The notes beneath the pieces are model-generated. The model was not told the DNA's origin. It did not search any database and saw nothing but the letters and a program-made list of their open reading frames with translations. This document shows, in pieces, positions 61,520 to 64,000 of a stretch of 64,000 nt of DNA. A program made the translations under genes and the position numbers. This DNA comes from Mycobacterium sp. ITM-2016-00318 (lineage in GTDB: Bacteria > Actinomycetota > Actinomycetes > Mycobacteriales > Mycobacteriaceae), in contig NZ_CP134400.1 of the NCBI RefSeq assembly GCF_002968285.2, positions 5,146,001-5,210,000 of the forward strand. Direction: 5' to 3'. Positions within the stretch are counted from its first letter, which is position 1, and each line of letters starts with the position of its first letter.

Positions 61520-62974
61520 ATGTTGGATGCACCCGAGCGGGTCGACACGACCGCCAGGCCGACCGAAGCGGTGGCAGAACACCACCCGTCCAAGGTGACG
61601 TGGTGGCGCAGTCTGCACGCCACGTCCACCCGGCGCGCGTTGTTGCTGACCGCGCTCGGTGGGCTGCTGATCGCAGGCGTGCTCACCGCGCTGCCGCAGC
61701 GCGACGGCGTGGGCGGCGGCCCCGCCGGTTCGATCGCGCTCGGCCTGCGCGGCGCCGAGACCTTCGGCAAGGCCAAGAGCGGCGACTGCCTGAACTGGCC
61801 GGAACGCAACCCGGATGCCGCCCAGGTCGTCGAATGCAAGAGCGAGCACCGATTCGAGGTCGCCGAGTCGGTCGACATGCGGACCTTCCCCGGCAGCGAA
61901 TACGGACCCGACGCCGCACCGCCGTCGCCCGCGCGCATCCAGCAGATCAGCCAGGAGCAGTGCCAGGTGGCGGTGCGCCGCTATCTCGGCGAGCGCTTCG
62001 ATCCGAACAGCCGTTTCACGGTTTCCATGATGTGGTCGGGCGACAAGGCGTGGAAGCAGTCCGGCGAGCGCCGGATGCTGTGCGGCCTGCAACTGCCCGG
62101 TGCCAACAACACACAACTCGCCTTCCAGGGCAAGGTCGCCGACGTCGACCAGTCCAAGGTGTGGCCCGCAGGCACGTGCCTCGGCATCGACCCGTCGACC
62201 AACCAACCGACCGACATCCCTGTCGACTGCGCAGGCCCACACGCCATGGAGGTGACCGGCGCCGTCAACGTCGGCGAGCAGTTCCCCAACGGCCTGCCGC
62301 CCGAACCCGAGCAGGATGCATTCGTCAAGGACGCCTGCACCCGCATGACCGACGCCTATTTGGCGCCCATCCAGCTCCGCAGCACCACGCTCACGCTGAT
62401 CTACAGCACGATCTCGCCGCCGAGTTGGGCGGCAGGCAGCCGCCAGGTGTCGTGCAGCATCGGCGCCACCCTCGGCAACGGCGGCTGGTCGACGCTGCTC
62501 AACAGCGCCAAGGGTCCGCTGCAAATCAACGGCCAGCCACCGATCCCGCCGCCGGACCTTCCCGAGGAGCGGCTGAACTTCCCGCCGATCCCGATGCCCG
62601 ACACGTCGTCGTCAGCGGGACAGAGCAGCAGCTCGTATGACCAGAGCGGCTCGGGCAGCTCCAACCAATCCAGCCAGTCGACCCAGTCGACCCAATCGAC
62701 CCAGCACGGTCAGCAGTCGCAGAACACCGCGACCCAGACGCCGCCGTCACCCGCGCCCGCCCCGCCCGGCAACACGTTCCTGAACGAGGCGCCGCCCGGC
62801 CAGGCGCCTCCCCCCGCCGACGCTCCCCCGCCGCCACCGGCAGACGCACCACCCCCGCCGCCACCGGCAGACGCACCGCCCCCGCCGCCTGCCGATGCGG
62901 GCGTCCCGCCGCCCGCGCCGGGTCCGGTTCCCGGGCCGCCGCCAGCCGAACCCATCATCCCGCCGCCGGCCTGA
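61520..62974 (+). CDS. Membrane protein with septum-formation-like domain (Rv3835 homologue)
   Basis: Encodes 484 residues from ATG at 61520 (MLDAPERVDTT); the frame is open from 61445 but the earlier start gives a poor leader. A cytosolic N-terminus of about 35 residues, one helix (LLLTALGGLLIAGVLTALP), then an extracytoplasmic domain with two similar Cys-containing halves (GDCLNWPERNPDAAQVVECK; GTCLGIDPSTNQPTDIPVDC) typical of the Septum_form domain. The C-terminus is low complexity: STQ repeats then PPADAPPPPP runs. Function unproven; envelope location is clear. Followed 4 bases later by the metallopeptidase-like gene. Confidence 0.85.
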   Translation: MLDAPERVDTTARPTEAVAEHHPSKVTWWRSLHATSTRRALLLTALGGLLIAGVLTALPQRDGVGGGPAGSIALGLRGAETFGKAKSGDCLNWPERNPDAAQVVECKSEHRFEVAESVDMRTFPGSEYGPDAAPPSPARIQQISQEQCQVAVRRYLGERFDPNSRFTVSMMWSGDKAWKQSGERRMLCGLQLPGANNTQLAFQGKVADVDQSKVWPAGTCLGIDPSTNQPTDIPVDCAGPHAMEVTGAVNVGEQFPNGLPPEPEQDAFVKDACTRMTDAYLAPIQLRSTTLTLIYSTISPPSWAAGSRQVSCSIGATLGNGGWSTLLNSAKGPLQINGQPPIPPPDLPEERLNFPPIPMPDTSSSAGQSSSSYDQSGSGSSNQSSQSTQSTQSTQHGQQSQNTATQTPPSPAPAPPGNTFLNEAPPGQAPPPADAPPPPPADAPPPPPPADAPPPPPADAGVPPPAPGPVPGPPPAEPIIPPPA

Positions 62975-62978
62975 TCCG

Positions 62979-63329
62979 ATGACCGTGCGGATGAGCCCGC
63001 AACGGTTTGAGGAACTGGTGTCGGATGCGCTTGATCTGATTCCGCCTGACCTCGCCGCGGCGATCGACAACGTCGTCGTGCTCGTCGAGGCACGCAACCC
63101 GGATGAACCCGACCTGCTCGGACTCTACGAGGGCGTTGCGTTGACCGAACGCGACTCCTGGTACGCGGGTTCGCTACCCGACGCGATCACCATTTATCGC
63201 GAGCCCCTTCTGGACATCTGTGAGTCAGAGGACCAGGTGGTCGACGAGGTCGCGATCACGGTCATCCACGAGATCGCGCACCATTTCGGCATCGACGACG
63301 ACCGCTTGCACGAACTCGGCTGGGCTTGA
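62979..63329 (+). CDS. Zincin-like metallopeptidase family protein (Rv3836 homologue)
   Basis: Encodes 116 residues from ATG at 62979. The motif VIHEIAHHFGIDDDRLHELG has the HExxHH(x)nH-type zinc-binding pattern of the minimal zincin-like family (PF06262). The rest is short: MSPQRFEELVSDALDLIP and LLGLYEGVALTERD. The size is right for the family, whose members are conserved in actinobacteria without known substrates. Four bases after the upstream gene, so cotranscribed. Confidence 0.9.
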   Translation: MTVRMSPQRFEELVSDALDLIPPDLAAAIDNVVVLVEARNPDEPDLLGLYEGVALTERDSWYAGSLPDAITIYREPLLDICESEDQVVDEVAITVIHEIAHHFGIDDDRLHELGWA

Positions 63330-63393
63330 TCCCGCGGCGGAGGACAGGGCGCGGCAACCGCGGATTGTCCCTCGGTGGTGCTATCAAGGGGCC

Positions 63394-63603
63394 ATGGAGC
63401 AGGACTGTCGCGGGTGTCGAGCGGGACTCGACCACTGCCACGGCACCGTCATCCATCACGCGCTGCAGTGGTCGGAATGCACTGAGGTCGACTGCGTCAT
63501 GCCCGAAGTCGGGCACGCATTCGTCGTCGACTGCGAGGTGATCGGCTGCGTCTGCGTTCAGCCCATCGGGTCCGCCGAGGAGAGTGCGTCCTCCACCGGG
63601 TGA
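63394..63603 (+). CDS. Small Cys-rich protein
   Basis: Encodes 69 residues from ATG at 63394 (MEQDCRGCRAGLDHCHGTVI). Seven cysteines and several histidines are arranged as CxxC, CHGT, EC-x4-C and DCEVIGCVC, suggesting zinc or metal binding. The pattern looks like a small conserved actinobacterial protein, though I cannot name a family. Its 3' end overlaps the end of the convergent histidine phosphatase gene by 46 bases. The longer frame to 63220 is a shadow of the zincin gene. Confidence 0.6.
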   Translation: MEQDCRGCRAGLDHCHGTVIHHALQWSECTEVDCVMPEVGHAFVVDCEVIGCVCVQPIGSAEESASSTG

Positions 63604-64000
63604 GGCTCGGGCTCGGGATAGAACGGCGGAGCCGCCTCGCCCCAGTGCAGACAGCTCCACCGGCCATCGGTAATCGGCGCCAGCACAACGGATTCCGCAT
63701 TGCTGAGGTGGTGGTCGAGCGCGAAGCCGGTGTCGACACCTGCCAGCGTCGCGGCCGCCAGCCTGATCGCTGCACCGTGGCTGACCACGACGACGTCGCC
63801 GTGCCATGAGTCGTCGTCGAGATAGCGCATCCGCAGCTGCGTGAGCACCGGCACGTACCGGTCGAGGACCTCACGGCCACTCTCGCCACCGGCCAGCCGC
63901 GCATCCAGATCGCCCTTGTGCCAGCGGTGGTAGACCGCCTTGAACTCCTCGATGGCGGCATCGTCGTTGCGATCCTCGAGAGCGCCGACCTGGGCCTCGT
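63558..64000 (-). CDS. Histidine phosphatase (phosphoglycerate-mutase-like), Rv3837c homologue, 5' end missing
   Basis: The frame is open from the window edge and gives about 146 C-terminal residues: FKAVYHRWHKGDLDARLAGG, GREVLDRYVPVLTQL, then VVVSHGAAIRLAAATLAGVD with the second catalytic His, ending EDALSSADPMG. The N-terminal RHG phosphohistidine motif is outside the window. Family members remove phosphate from small molecules. By position it corresponds to Rv3837c. Confidence 0.85.
   Translation of the reverse strand, partial: EAQVGALEDRNDDAAIEEFKAVYHRWHKGDLDARLAGGESGREVLDRYVPVLTQLRMRYLDDDSWHGDVVVVSHGAAIRLAAATLAGVDTGFALDHHLSNAESVVLAPITDGRWSCLHWGEAAPPFYPEPEPHPVEDALSSADPMG

Overview
The window is high-GC actinobacterial DNA and is clearly from a mycobacterium, most likely a rapidly growing environmental species. 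From about 13.9 kb to the right end it follows the cell-wall core locus of Mycobacterium tuberculosis (homologues of Rv3789 to Rv3837c): dprE1-dprE2-aftA-embC-embA-embB, then accD4-pks13-fadD32, the antigen 85 genes, aftB-ubiA-PAP2-glfT2-glf, erp, acyltransferases, serS. A furA-katG pair sits between embB and accD4; in M. tuberculosis that slot holds other genes and furA-katG is elsewhere. Species cannot be named from the sequence alone.

Layout. 1-130: tail of a Wzm-type ABC permease (galactan export). 174-13910: an accessory region replacing Rv3784-Rv3788. It holds a zinc-ribbon protein, a phosphotransferase, an F420-type nitroreductase, a 13E12/DUF222-HNH protein and a universal stress protein. 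Then, between two degenerate tRNA-like direct repeats (5068-5099 and 11915-11946), comes a foreign-looking segment: an HTTM membrane protein, its small partner, a Ser/Thr/Gly heptad-repeat surface protein, a large polytopic membrane protein, and a decayed NERD/PglW-like defence gene. Next are a DUF222 3' fragment, a hydrolase-cyclase fusion and two tiny membrane proteins. 13956-28221: decaprenylphosphoryl-arabinose synthesis and arabinosyltransfer. 28241-31939: metallo-beta-lactamase-fold hydrolase, furA, katG. 32010-40909 (minus): mycolate condensation. 41161-44773: Culp6, a lipoprotein, MPT51, Ag85A. 44959-51555 (minus): aftB-ubiA-PAP2-glfT2-glf, tightly overlapping. 51724-64000: Erp, an amidase-fold protein, HAD phosphatase, two acyltransferases, a deleted phosphotransferase remnant, a Rieske/MBL protein, an IS630-family insertion, serS and three small conserved genes.

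How the genes work together. UbiA makes decaprenyl-phosphoribosyl-5-phosphate, the PAP2 protein removes its phosphate, and DprE1/DprE2 epimerise it to decaprenyl-phosphoryl-arabinose. AftA, EmbA/B/C and AftB build arabinan from it. Glf and GlfT2 make the galactan. FadD32, AccD4 and Pks13 make the mycolic acid that Ag85A attaches to arabinan.

The main unexplained part is the accessory segment 5.1-11.9 kb: a putative operon pairing an HTTM membrane protein with an almost pure heptad-repeat protein, next to a GT-C-like membrane protein. The flanks show reciprocal duplication: full DUF222 plus a cyclase tail on the left, a DUF222 tail plus full cyclase on the right.
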